This document shows, piece by piece, positions 47,398 to 58,877 of a stretch of DNA of 64,000 nucleotides. Position numbers and translations under genes: made by a program. Source of the stretch: Aaosphaeria pasadenensis (taxonomy: Eukaryota; Ascomycota; Dothideomycetes; Pleosporales). The stretch is from assembly GCA_022813625.1 (NCBI GenBank), contig JAKLMB010000042.1:124001-188000 (forward strand), written 5' to 3'. Positions within the stretch are counted from its first letter, which is position 1; every line of letters begins with the position of its first letter. The notes under the pieces were generated by a model. That model saw nothing but the letters and a program-made list of their open reading frames with translations, was not told where the DNA came from and made no database searches.

Positions 47398-48966
47398 GCT
47401 TTGTCAAAAGCATTTATACCCTTGTTGATTAGAACATACAATCTGGAGACTATTAGCCCATAAAGTCGGATCGTTTTCGGCAGCGCCAGCTTTTGTGTAT
47501 CTATCAGCATATAATATACTATCTCATAGCTATTATAATCATTCTACAAACCATGCGTATTATTTCTTTCATTGCAAACACCATGACGCTATCCGTTACA
47601 ATGTTTTTCAACTCTATAGTAGCATTTGGTTACGACCGTCTCTCTCATGATGTTTAAGTAATCGAAGTGAGGGTTTGCGGCACTGTTCACTTGGTTGTAA
47701 CACAACCACTCTTGTCTTGCATGGTTGCAATACTAGTCTCGCACTCGTAGATGCATTACAACTTTACAGCATAATGGAACCATACTACCTGCTCATGATG
47801 GACCTATTACGTGTATACCACTAAACCCTTTCCAACAATTGCATTAAACTCGCCACATGACCTCCAATTCATCATTCGCCTTCTTCGTATTTCTCGTCCT
47901 CCATTCAAGCTTCCAGAATCCAAAAATAAACAAAAGACCCAACACGAGCACCTGCAATTTTCCACCCGGAGCCCACATATGCAAGTAAAGGGACTAGCAA
48001 GCATATCATATTAATTTACCCGCGCAAGCGCAGACGACTTTATCCCCATTCCCTGTCTCCCGTGGCCGCATCCGAGTGCGCGTGCAGAGGCCACAATGCC
48101 TAACCTGTGGTGAAGGATTTTGCTTCACGCAATTTATTTCCAGGGGTGGATTTCGGCGTTTACGCGAGGGGAGATTGTTTGCAGGAAGGATGTGTGAGTT
48201 GATTTGGGAGAGGCGAGATTGATTAGATGTATGTGGTCCTGCATTTGGGATCGGGCGAGGGAGATGGATTCTATGATTGTTCGTTGGTTCTTGGGCTCGA
48301 TCTTTTAATTTGTATCGTTGCGATCTGGTACCGGGGTTTTGGATACAGGGCATCATCTATGTAGTCAATATACATGCCTGAGCGTGCATAAAAAGATAGA
48401 GTATGATGATATCGAAGAAGACAGACGTTTTAGAGCATTGTTCTCGCACTGATCAAACGTTCAGGCTTGATTGTCGCTTTCGACATCTTCCAGATGATTT
48501 TGATGTGGCGTCAATGCTGCGAATGTGCGGCGTAGCTAACGTCGCAAGTGTTGAGTCGACGTGCCCATTGCGAAGGCCAGTTGAACAAGGTTCGTATATT
48601 ATGTGCTGCTTATTGTATATTAGTATCCATTTTCTCTTCGTTCTTCATGATACTTTGAATTCGCTGATTCTACGCCTTCGTGTCTAGTATGGTTATGGAA
48701 CTGTTCCAGGTCCCCAATAGCCAATTTAATCAGTAAGCCACATTTAACAGATGTCACAAGAGAAGATTGCTCCGATCCTATTAGACCTCATCATCTGCTT
48801 CTATGTACAGGTTTGGGCTGTCAAAGGCCCAACGCGTTTCGCGTTTTAACCAGACACTTTCGAAAACGCGAGACACATGACAATAAGCTCGTATAAATTA
48901 AGTCAGCTCGCACTCGGTAGCGAGTAACTAACCCAGGGCACCTTCAGGGAGTCGAAACTTGCTATG
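47398..48966. other. Intergenic, no supported gene
   Basis: About 1.6 kb between the ends of the transporter and the large membrane protein gene, which are convergent. Small frames at 47807-48356 and 48403-48687 show no motif or splice pattern. Confidence 0.55.
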
Positions 48967-51875
48967 TCAGGTCGACACGAGATCAGGTACCTCATCATCC
49001 TCGTCCTCGTCGTTCTCAATCCCTGTAAGGGCTGCGTTTTGGACAGATGCACCGTCACGTCCAGAGTTATGATCTGTACTACTTGAACTTCCATCTTCCT
49101 CTTGTCCTGGAAGCAGTCTTCTTCTCGCAAACGGTGGGATGACGACAATGTTTGCCTCCTCTATATTCGGCACAAGACCAGAATCGACTAAAACCTGAGC
49201 GAGGCTAAGCATGACACTATTGACCCAGATCTCAGATGAACCGAGATTGGTGTTTGCGAACTCATCGGTTGTCGCGGACATGTGACCGTCGATATGTTCA
49301 ACTTGACTGGCAATAGAGTTGATGAAGCCACTGTAGATCTCTAATGCACATTGGCTTTCTATGGGCAAGGAAGACAGTGAAATCAGATATGTGGGATTGC
49401 ATAAATCTCTCTCGCTCCTCCATGGCACTCTGGGCGCCTGCCAATTTGTGTTGTTGTTGCTGTTGTTGGGTAGATCTTTCCCTGGATCGCACCATTCCGT
49501 ACTGGCATTGATATGTCAGCGTCGTCATCACAGTACTCAAGAGTCAAGTGAGTTATACTTTGTTTCCATCATCACAGACAGCCCAAATACTGGAGACTCT
49601 GCCACTGGACGTCCTTTGAAGCCCTTTCTGACGTGCTCGGGAAGTCCCATCAAGTTAGGCCCGTTCGGCCAGCCAGCAGGCGTGACGAGCAAGCCCGGTA
49701 GCCAGTGAAGAAGTCCCTTCAAGTCATTCCCGAACTCTTCAATGTCTCCTAAGATCCTAACATAGTTATGATCTTCGTGCATGTCTAACTCTTCATCGTT
49801 GAGTGAGAAATACCGAGCGTCGCGTTGTTTCAATGCATCGATCCAAAGACTCAGGACTGCGAATATTTCCTTTGGTGCCTTTGGAATGGTGTCATGTCCG
49901 CTGTGCTCACATGCAAGTTCAATGACGGAGGTCTTCGATTTGTGAGTCCAAGGGTAATGGCTGACTACACTGTGTGCCCAAGTGACTGTGTCCCATTTGG
50001 ACATCCATTTTAATCTTATCTGTCCACTTGCTCGTAAGTCGTCCATAAGTTTGAAAGTTTTCTCGATAGCTCGAGAAACACAAATACTATGGCCGTAAAT
50101 ATAATTTCGATCTTCTACCAGTAGCTGTATATTCATAAAAGTCTTGACTGGGTTTGTTTGGCTTGCCGGATTTTCTGTCTCTTCCTTTTCTGACGCTGCC
50201 GGCGCATTCGAATTGTTCCCTGGCGTCGGCTCATGATTGCTATCGACACTTTCTGTGCTACTCGCGTAGTCCGCCTCGAGTATCTGGTAGGTGCCTGTTC
50301 TCAGCTCCCATCTTTGCTCAAGCAGTATTTTTCTTGCAAGCCTTGTTTTAATCAAGTGATCAAGCGGCTTGCCGGCGTCCATTAGAGCTTCAAAAAGGAG
50401 CACCATATGTATTGACTCCCTATTACTCGGCAACTTGACACTTATCGGATCCGCTGCAAGTCCGCGCCTGACCCAGGACCTGACACCCGTCATGACAACA
50501 GTGATGCCAAGCTGAAGAATTGTCGCTGACCAGTGGAGCCCGCGAAGTCCAACAAACTGACACACGAAACCCACGATCGCAAAGGCGGAAGAGAATGCCG
50601 CAAGTTTGCTATACTGTCCTGAATCCTCACGATCCTCGTCTAAGAATTCGGTCTGCTGTTGAGTTTCAGGTTGTATGCTTCCATCGCTTTCAGCATCGAG
50701 ACGATCCATGCGGATGTTCGAGTAGTGTGCCTCCTCGTCTCCTTTGGCGTATTGTAACCTGGACGTTCTTATTGTTTTGTTTCCCGGTTGGTTGAAAATG
50801 GCGAATCCTTGAAACGATTGGTCTCCTACTGAACAAGCTTTCTGCAGTCGAAAGATGTGTAAGATCTTATCCTCGCCTTCTGGTGTAGGACAGAATGTTC
50901 TTTCAAGCGTGACTCCTTCTATCACATGGGAACATAACAGTAATCCCAGATTGACGATGCATGTACCGATAAGGAAGCACGGGTAAGCATAACTTTGAAC
51001 CGACTCCGAAGCTTTGGGGAACTTCCAAAGATAGGTCGCCAGACCTGGAACAACCAGTGCTAAAGACTGTAGCACGACGCCAAAGATGGCCCACGCCCAC
51101 AATTCTTTGCGACTTGCTGTAGAAGAATCTATATTCAATGCAATGTTGGGATTCTGCTCTGTTAAGTCTTCCAAATCTCTGAAATAACTGCCGCGGGAGA
51201 AACCGCTCTCGACCTCTGACTTTGGAGCAGAGCCGCCACGGCCGGTGTTCATTGTGTGCGATGGCACATTTTCTTCTTGCAACCAGCCTTTCATCACAGC
51301 TTGATGCAGATTCAGCAGCCGTATGCCGTTTTCTTTACTGTTTACCAGGACGAGTTCTTTGGTCCCCGGTTTTCCTATCTGACGGATGGTTTCTTCTCCG
51401 CTCCAGAGCTCGCAGACGTTGTCCGAAGTCGAGGAAAGTAGCTCCTGTTCAGCAGTGGCCTGGCTCTCTCGTGCGCTTCACACCATGTTAGTGGTTTCGA
51501 ATTACATATGTGTTCAAACAACTATTGATTACCGGCCGATCAGAGCTTTCAATTTCCTAACTCCACCGACTCGAATCGCGCTGACGATGACGGTGAGAAT
51601 CCCCAAAGGTCCCATGGAGACAAGTACATTGTCAGCCCATCCCATCGACATAGTCAAGAATTGCTTAGTGACCTGAAAGTTGTCAACGAGGACCATAACA
51701 TCGTGCACATTTGCTGGGAACAAACCTGTTCGCCAAACAATGTCAATAGAGGCGCTAGATCACTGAACAAATTATTTGAAAATTCGTCCCCATTCCATTC
51801 TTCGGACTGGGGTGCTATGGTCGCCGATAGCAGCCCTGTTGTCGCCGTGATGGCTGTTGTTGTTACGGAAGTCAT
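48967..51875 (-). CDS. Large fungus-specific multipass membrane protein of unknown function
   Basis: Four exons (51875..51726, 51672..51533, 51475..49559, 49501..48967; introns 53, 57, 57 nt) give 913 residues; all phases agree. The N-terminal third shows a conserved fungal block: LAPLLTLFGEQVTKQFLTMS, a helix MGPLGILTVIVSAIRVGG, LKALIGRARESQATAEQELLSSTSDNVCELW. Further helices are VLQSLALVVPGLATYLW, CFLIGTCIVNLGLLLC, FSSAFAIVGFVCQFVGLRGLH and ATILQLGITVVMTGVRSWVRRGL. A long Glu/Ser-rich soluble region follows. The last exon is Asn-rich at its start and ends in a long acidic tail. I recognise the opening block as a widespread, unnamed Pezizomycotina family, known to be expanded in accessory regions; no function is established. 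The last exon is joined because the splice gives a matching open frame of about 178 codons; this junction is the least certain. Confidence 0.78.
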
Positions 51876-52518
51876 CTGATCTCGGCATCTAGCTAGCTAG
51901 CTAGCAAGTTGCACACTCCCACGTAGTCCTATCAATATGACAAAGGGGGTAGTAGTTATTCACGCAACTTGGAAATCTCTGAGGTTCTCTGTAGGTGCGA
52001 TGTTACATGCTCTAGAAGATGACCCGTTGGTAGGATTTAGGGGAGGCGGGATGAGTGCGTGGGGGCGAAACTAAATGCTAGCCCGGACCTGCATGTTTCA
52101 CAGAGGCAGCTTACGATCTTCCCTACATGAGATGACATTGACTTTGGGGAATTTAGGAAAAATAATCCACGACACAAGAGGAGGTATATGGGCTAACAGT
52201 CATTTTCTCGCCAACTCGATTCTATATGCTCGTGGATGAACTTAGAAAGTGATCACATTCAAGTCATAGACGAGAGATGAGTATTGTGAGTGAATGTGTA
52301 CATTTTTGGTGCATTGCACCGAGCGCTATATACTGCTGTACTACGAAAACAACGCTACAGAGACTTCCTTCATCCAGAAAAACAACAGTGCTACAATCCT
52401 GAACACCATCGCTTAATGCAAACCTAAGATACCAGTCCCATAACAATTCCAATGATATGCATAATAATCCATCGCCCCGAAGATAAGTCTGTACGACCAG
52501 AGTGTGCTTGTCACGATC
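51876..52518. other. Intergenic with short CTAG run
   Basis: About 640 bp between the start of the large membrane protein gene and the end of the kinesin gene. Apart from the CTAG tandem run nothing is seen. Confidence 0.55.
51889..51905. repeat. (CTAG)4 tandem run
   Basis: Four tandem CTAG tetramers just before the ATG of the large membrane protein gene. This is self-complementary and probably a simple microsatellite; no role is claimed. Confidence 0.85.
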
Positions 52519-54320
52519 TTAATGAACGACCATGTCACCTAGGATGTCTCCTAGTTTTTCTTTCAGACCAAAGCGGTCTACATCGCCTCCCACCTTCCTC
52601 CTGAAAAGACCGAGATCCTTTAAAAACTCTTCGGCTTCTTGTTGCAGTTCAACCGCAAAGTCATCATTACCCTCATCATATCCTGAGTCCTCATCAGCGC
52701 TATCGTCACTAAGGTCGTCTTCGGCAATGGGAATATTGTTATCTTTACCATCACCTTCAACGAATCCTCGATCACCCCACTCTTCTTGTTCGAAATCGGG
52801 TGACCCCAAGGGATGTTGCGGTGGTGGCAAGACAATGGGATTCTTCAGTTCTCCCAGGGCAAGAGCCAAGTGCCGTCTTAGAGCCTCGTTCTCTGATTGC
52901 AGAGCCGCAGCTCTCGGTCTGAGATCCTCCACTTCGCTTGTCAACGCTCGGATCTTACAGTCCGAAACTTGACGGCTCTCTACCATCAGTCGCTGCATGA
53001 TCGTGACTTGTCGCTGATACTCTTCGAGCTCAGTCGCTTCTTCGCGCTTGCGTTGTGATGCTGCGTTCACAGAAACTTGAAGGGAGCGAATCTGCTCTGC
53101 CATTTCCGAAATCTGAGCATCGCGCTGCGCGGTAGACATGCAATCTTGATTGACACTAGCACGAGTGCGAATGCGTTTGGCTTGATCTGCGTATCGTAGC
53201 GTGCTAAGAGTTTCATCGTAGTCTGCAGGAGCAATACAGGCGACCATGGCCGTTTTACTGTTTCCTCCAAGGCTGTCTTTGAGGAGCCATGTTAGAACGG
53301 AATCTCTGTAGGGTACCACATCCCTGGATCGTCGTCCTTTGGCGCCTTGACGACGCGGGTCTGCGAGAGCTGCAATAACACGCCCAAGAGTTGTGAGAGA
53401 CTTGTTGATCTGGCCACCTTCCTTCAGTCGTTGTCCTGAAGCCTCGGTTGACTTCGCACGTTCTGAGCCCGCAAGATCCACGAGACGCATGCGGGCAGTT
53501 CGCTCAATGGTTTCGTCACTGAGAAGGGAGTGCTGGATTTGCTTGAGTCGAATAGTGAATACAGCATGGGAACGAGATGATGTATCGTTCATCTTAGTAG
53601 CCGCGACAGTTCGACTCAAATCCCCAACCTTCATCAATCGTTCCACGTCGGCATAGCATTTGACTTCTGCCTCAGTCAACCCTTGCACGTATACACCATC
53701 TGTTTGACTTTCTCTGATCTTCAGGTAGATGGGAGGGTTGGTTCGGGGCACCAATAAATCCCGCACATGCTCGTTGTATACTTCGAAGTAGGTTACGTGA
53801 ACGTGGTAACTGGTATTGGGTGACGGCTCGTTTTGGATGCGCTCGAACAGCTCTTCGCACGTTCTTGGGATCAGACCGGGTTGTTCGGGCGTTCCCATCA
53901 TTGTGTAACTTTTTCCCGAACCAGTCTGCCCATAGGCAAAGATGCAGGTATGATAGCCATCGAAATTGTGATCAAGAAATTCTTCGCCAAACGAGCGATA
54001 TACGTCCTCCTGGTGAGCATAATGAGGATCAGCCTCGTCGTGCGACCAAAAGGATTTATCAAATGTGAATTCTTTATCTTCATAGACCCGGCGAGTGTTG
54101 GAGTTGCAGTCGACTTCTATTGGGGCGTGGAGGGTAGTCTTCTGTGTTGCCGGATCCATGCGAATGAGGCACTGGGTGCCCTTTTCTTTTTCTTCTGATA
54201 ATCAGCACTCGACCAGTGCATAAGTATATAATATATTCACTGACCTCGTTTTAAAAAGGCTCTGCATCGTACGACGACCTTAACATTGCCTGGGTCGTCG
54301 GCCATTGGCGGGGGCGCCAT
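52519..54320 (-). CDS. Kinesin-3-like motor protein lacking visible FHA/PH domains
   Basis: Two exons (54320..54245 and 54194..52519; 50-nt intron) give 583 residues. The motor starts with NVKVVVRCRAFLKRE, then FTFDKSFW, the P-loop AYGQTGSGKSYTMMG (about 112-126), LIPRTCEELF, NDTSSRSHAVFTI (switch I), VDLAGSERAKSTEASGQRLKEGG (switch II), NKSLTTLGRVIAAL and VPYRDSVLTWLLKDSLGGNSKTAMVACIAP, then the neck YDETLSTLRYADQAKRIRTRASVNQD. This neck and the inserted loops fit kinesin-3 (Unc104/KIF1). After a short coiled coil (about 380-470) the protein ends in an acidic Asp/Glu stretch and a short tail; no FHA or PH domain is present, so cargo binding must differ from Unc104. In-frame ATGs further upstream exist, but MAPPPMADDPGNVKV is the most family-like start. 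Confidence 0.9.
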
Positions 54321-54890
54321 CAGCGCGATGGGCTCAGATAGTCGCATAGAGGGCGCGGAGGCCGATGAGGAGTGTATACCCGCATACATTCTCGGATTCA
54401 TGGTGCGTTCCAGCAGTAACGAGCGGAATTCTTGGAGGAGTTGCTGCGACTTGAGGATATAGAGGTTGTGCATGGGCGCGATTGTTGACACCGCCAGGGT
54501 TGCCTCGGGCAACGGCTGGCGATTACGGCGATTGGCTTGCTTCGACGTCACTCTGCCAAGACTACGGAAACCCACACAAATTTCTCGACGACTCGATAAT
54601 CGACTCCACCGGGCCAGCGCAGCGATGTCGACGTGTGTGGCTCTGATTGACTGATCGATTTCGTGTATGAAGAATTAGGATGAACGCGACAAAGTGAAGG
54701 GACCGATTGAGCGCGTGTCTTCACTCCCCAGCAACCGTCTCCAAGGAGCATTCCACGGGCCAAACTCCGATAGTTACACAGAAGTAAACGCGTCTTCAAT
54801 CACAAAACAGAGTGGCTGATCTTGTGGCTTGTGCCTCTTGGCTCGATATCGAACGTGTTCTTCTGTGCCCAACTAGGTACCGTAGCAAGA
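54321..54890. promoter_or_regulatory. Divergent intergenic region of the kinesin and TRM3-like genes
   Basis: 570 bp between two start codons on opposite strands, holding both promoters and 5' UTRs. The reading frame of the kinesin gene stays open for a while into this region but shows no conserved motif. Confidence 0.45.
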
Positions 54891-57800
54891 ATGTCTGAGT
54901 ACGACGTTATATTAAGCCATCTGGACGTGGACGCACGGCTTGCGATATTTGAGAGTTTCTGGCGTCGAGTCGAGGCATCCGCAGTAATAGATACTGATGC
55001 ACTACGGGCATGCATTCGATTGCTCGCATCGAGCGAGCAAGCCGAGAGACTTGTGAGTCGGTTCGAAACGGTTATGTCTAGACTGCAAGCCTCTGACAGC
55101 ACCGTAGATTAGGAAGCAAAACCAGATTGTAAACTTCATCCACGCGAGTATACCAAGTCAGCCCGATGATCACGATTTCCTGTATGGTCTCGCCGACATC
55201 TGTTCGGGTGACTTTCGAATCGGGCAGCAAGTATTCCATAGGCTTTTTATATCATTGCAAGACTTTAGACCCTTGCTTTCCCAAGATTCTGATGATCCCT
55301 CCGTCCGGGATCAGCTTTCAGTAGTTCTCTCTTTTCTTAGGTTTCTCAAGTGTTCCTTCTGGCTACCCTCTCAAAGGCCTCATTTTGTCACCAATGACCT
55401 GATCCAGTTACTACTTGAATTCCTTGGACACGACGACCTCGATGGACCAGTTCAGGAAACACTATCCGGCTTGTTTTCACTGCTAGAAGGCCCAGTCGTC
55501 GTTTTCCATCCGGATGATGATTCAAAACCTCCTTGCTGGATAAATGATCTTCCAAGCACACAAAGTCTTTTTCCCAGTGGAAGTCTCTGGAACAGGTTGG
55601 AAAGTTTACCTTCCAGCTATTTCAACACGGATTCCTCTCGTATATTCAGGACTTGGTTCCAGTGGATATCCCTCGCGTCCTCCCAAGACGTTGACATAGA
55701 TGCGATCTATCAACCCGCATACTGGAGACTTCTTCGAATTGGCTTACTTTCAGGCTTTGCCGAACAACGCAAGTATTGTCTTGGTATTCTTCGACAGTCA
55801 TTGGTCCTAGCCCGGCGTGACATCAACGTACCTTTTATGGTCTTGGAGGTCGATAGACGGTCCGAGTATTCAGCTCAATACGAGAAGTACAGCTCTCTGT
55901 TCGAAACTATCGTGCTTGACCGATATCCCAACCAAATTCAGGCCTCTTTGCCGGGTCTGACTAGTCTCTTCGTCTCCGGTTCCCTGATTAGCAGCGTTTG
56001 GACAACCGCTCTTCTTTCAGGTGTTCTACATCCGCACGTTCAGGATGGTGCTCGAAAAATCGTCGGCAATTGGTACATTGATTTTGTTGTCCACCAAAAA
56101 GGACCACTTGAAGAACATGCGCAATTTCTCATAGAGGGGTTTCTTCCCTGGGCAACTCAAGGCAGCCTTTTCACACACTCACTGATTTCTACCAGGAGCG
56201 AGACAGTCTGCACCCACGGTCAGGCTTTGGCTGATGTTCTTTCTGTGTCCCTTCAGGCTATACCCAAACCTACGGACCGGAGAAATCTGTTTGTTGATAT
56301 TCTCAACTTCATCTTCGCCGCCGGTGGAAAATTGTTCCACTATGCAATCATCTACATCCTTGAGGGCCTCAAAGACGCACTTTTCGAGCATGAGAATGAC
56401 CCTTCGTATGCAAACCTGGGAGCTGATGAACTTCAGCTTGTCTACAAGATCTCTCGACTCCCGGGACTACCTGAAATTGCAACGGAGCTGTGCTTGACAC
56501 TCTGTGCAATGGTCAGTAGGAGCTGTGTCCATAACATCAATAGTGGTAAAAACGCCGATTACGTGCCCGGATTAAAGGAGTTGGAGGCCAAGTACATCTC
56601 AATCAAAAGCAATGAAAAAGAGCAACAACTGCAAACCTTCAAAGAGACAAACCCTACAAATGGCACCAAAGACTTGCATTCTTTACAATCCTTGCTTACT
56701 CTTCTTGAAGAGACAAAGCATACAATTATTCAGGGCAACGACTTCGTATCGTATTGCGATCAAGTCTCCTCGATATTAGATTCAACTACATTAGAGGAGT
56801 CGCAGCATGGCACGTTGTACACAATACTAGAAGCACTGTGGGAGGAAGCAGACAGGCAAGAGTTCCGTCGACCTGTTGCGGTCAGGATCCCAGCCTTGTT
56901 CTTCCATGCACAGTGTATAGATATTTGCGTTAGCGAGCAAACCCAAGAAGCAGATGGTCCGGGTCTTGACTCGTTGACTACTCTTCTTGTCAAAGCCATG
57001 GAGCAGCTGTGGCACATGTCGGGAGGTCGTTCGTACCTGCTATCGACCTTCGCAGACTCGTTACGAAAGGCTGGTTTATTGAACCCCAAAATCATCGAAA
57101 TCTTACCGTTCGAGGATTTTCTCGTCAGTATAATAGAGAATCCACCATTGGCCAAGAAGGAGTTTCTTTTCGAAGTGGCCTCCGCAGAGATGCTAACACA
57201 GTACAACGCGAGCCAAACATACCAGCTATACTACGGGAAGCGTGAATGGCATGCCTATGCCTGCCTGATTGATCTCCTCATCCGGTTCCCAGAGAGCGAG
57301 ATTCAAGTGGCTAAAAGATTATTGAAACGACTACTCGAGCCATGGAGGACCCAGAAACGCCCGATCCCAATCATCAGCAAATGGAAAGATACATTGCAGC
57401 TCCAGGCGATGCTACTCCTCGTGGAGTCATGCGTAGACGAACAAGACGCTGTTTGGTATCTCGATACCTTCATGAGCATGCTGATCATTGAACAATGGCC
57501 TCGTTACCGCTATCTCATTGAATGGATCATCTCCCGAATTTACTACCGCTTTCCGCAGCTTGCACAGAGAATTCTACCCGACTTAGAGAGCCTAGACGAT
57601 ACTGTGCCTGTTCAAATCGCCTCTTTGATCAAGCTAGCAGTACTTGCTACTCCGTTCCTTGACTCCGAACAGTTCACTCATCATCTCGTCACATTATTCA
57701 TTCCTTTCTCAGCAAGCCCTAAAGTTCACATCCGGCACGAAGCCCATTGGTCATTCCCAATCATCTATGGTATCGCTGAGGAGAAGAGATGGACCAGCAT

Positions 57801-58746
57801 CATCGAAAACCCTGCTTTCAGCGCGCTGAACAAGTATATCCGCAGCTTGGACAAATTCAATAGCCCGGCGACAACGATTAGAACCCTTCGCCTCGACGCT
57901 GTTGAAGATTTCACCCTCGTCGATATTTTCCAGGGAAAGTATCTTACCATCGAAAGCCCAGACCGCCAATATGTTGCAGGTGAAGATTTTGAGACACTCT
58001 GGAACGAAGACAGCGCTTCCGGCTTTTCAACCCCAGCTGCCCGCATTAGTCTCGGAGCATCCAAGGACAACGAAATCACTCTACCATTTGTCTCCACAAC
58101 TTCTCAACCAACTACCACAACAACATCAGACCTCCCCACCGCACCCCTCCAAACCAAATCCGGATTCGACCTCGCATCACTTCTTCCCCCGGCCGGCCCC
58201 CCATCCGCATCGCAAGTCCGCCCGGCCTCCGTCCTCCTCGTCGCCTCCCTAATCGACAACCCAACGAATCTCGGCGGCCTATCCCGCATCTCCGAGTCCT
58301 TCGGCCTTGAAGCCCTCTACGTCAACGACACGAGATGCACAGGTAGTAAGGACTTCCAGTCCACGGCTGTCACGAGCCACAAGCACCTTCCGATCCGCGA
58401 GCTCAAGATCGCAGGCGTGCCTGAGTTCCTTATCAGCATGAAGCGAAGCGGATACGAGGTCGTGGGCGTGGAGCAGACGGATAGGAGTGGTATACTCGGT
58501 GAAGACCCCGCAGCGGAGGTTGCAAAGACTGGTGGTAATGTTGACTTTAAGGGTGACGGAACGCTGCCGAAGAAATGCGTGCTCGTGCTCGGTAGCGAGA
58601 AGGGGGGTATCACGGCGGAGGTTTTGGCAGTCGTGGATAGGTGTGTGGAGATTAGGACTGTGGGCGTAACGAGGAGTCTGAATGTGCAGACTGCGGGTGG
58701 TATTGCAGTTTACGAATGGTGGAGGGAATGGGGTGGTGCGAAATAA
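54891..58746 (+). CDS. TRM3: tRNA (guanosine-18-2'-O) methyltransferase, TRM3/TARBP1 family
   Basis: Two exons (54891..55052 and 55117..58746; 64-nt intron from GTGAGT to TTAGGAAG) give 1263 residues. Trm3 methylates the ribose of G18 in the D-loop of several tRNAs. Residues 1 to about 1070 form a long helical HEAT-like region with no catalytic motif; the C-terminal SpoU (knotted SPOUT) domain has motif 1 SLIDNPTNLGGLSRISESFG, motif 2 KKCVLVLGSEKGGITAEVL and motif 3 VTRSLNVQTAGGIAVYEWW, all with the expected Asn, Arg, Glu and Ser/Asn residues. The domain order and length fit yeast Trm3 and human TARBP1. The intron acceptor was chosen at the second AG because it alone keeps the frame. A low-complexity Thr/Ser/Pro stretch (about 1040-1075) joins the two halves. 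Confidence 0.93.
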
Positions 58747-58877
58747 GATGTTGTGGATTCCTAGAAGGAGGGAAAAAGCGTTTGTTTACATTGGTTTGTT
58801 AAGTTTAGATCTACGATCTTATGTTTGATATTCAGTAAATGCTAAATCGATATTTCTACAAAAGTCTGAGAAAGGCT

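Noticed and set aside
51889..51905. CTAG run as a protein-binding operator
   Set aside because: A simple tetranucleotide repeat explains it; no second copy near other promoters was seen.
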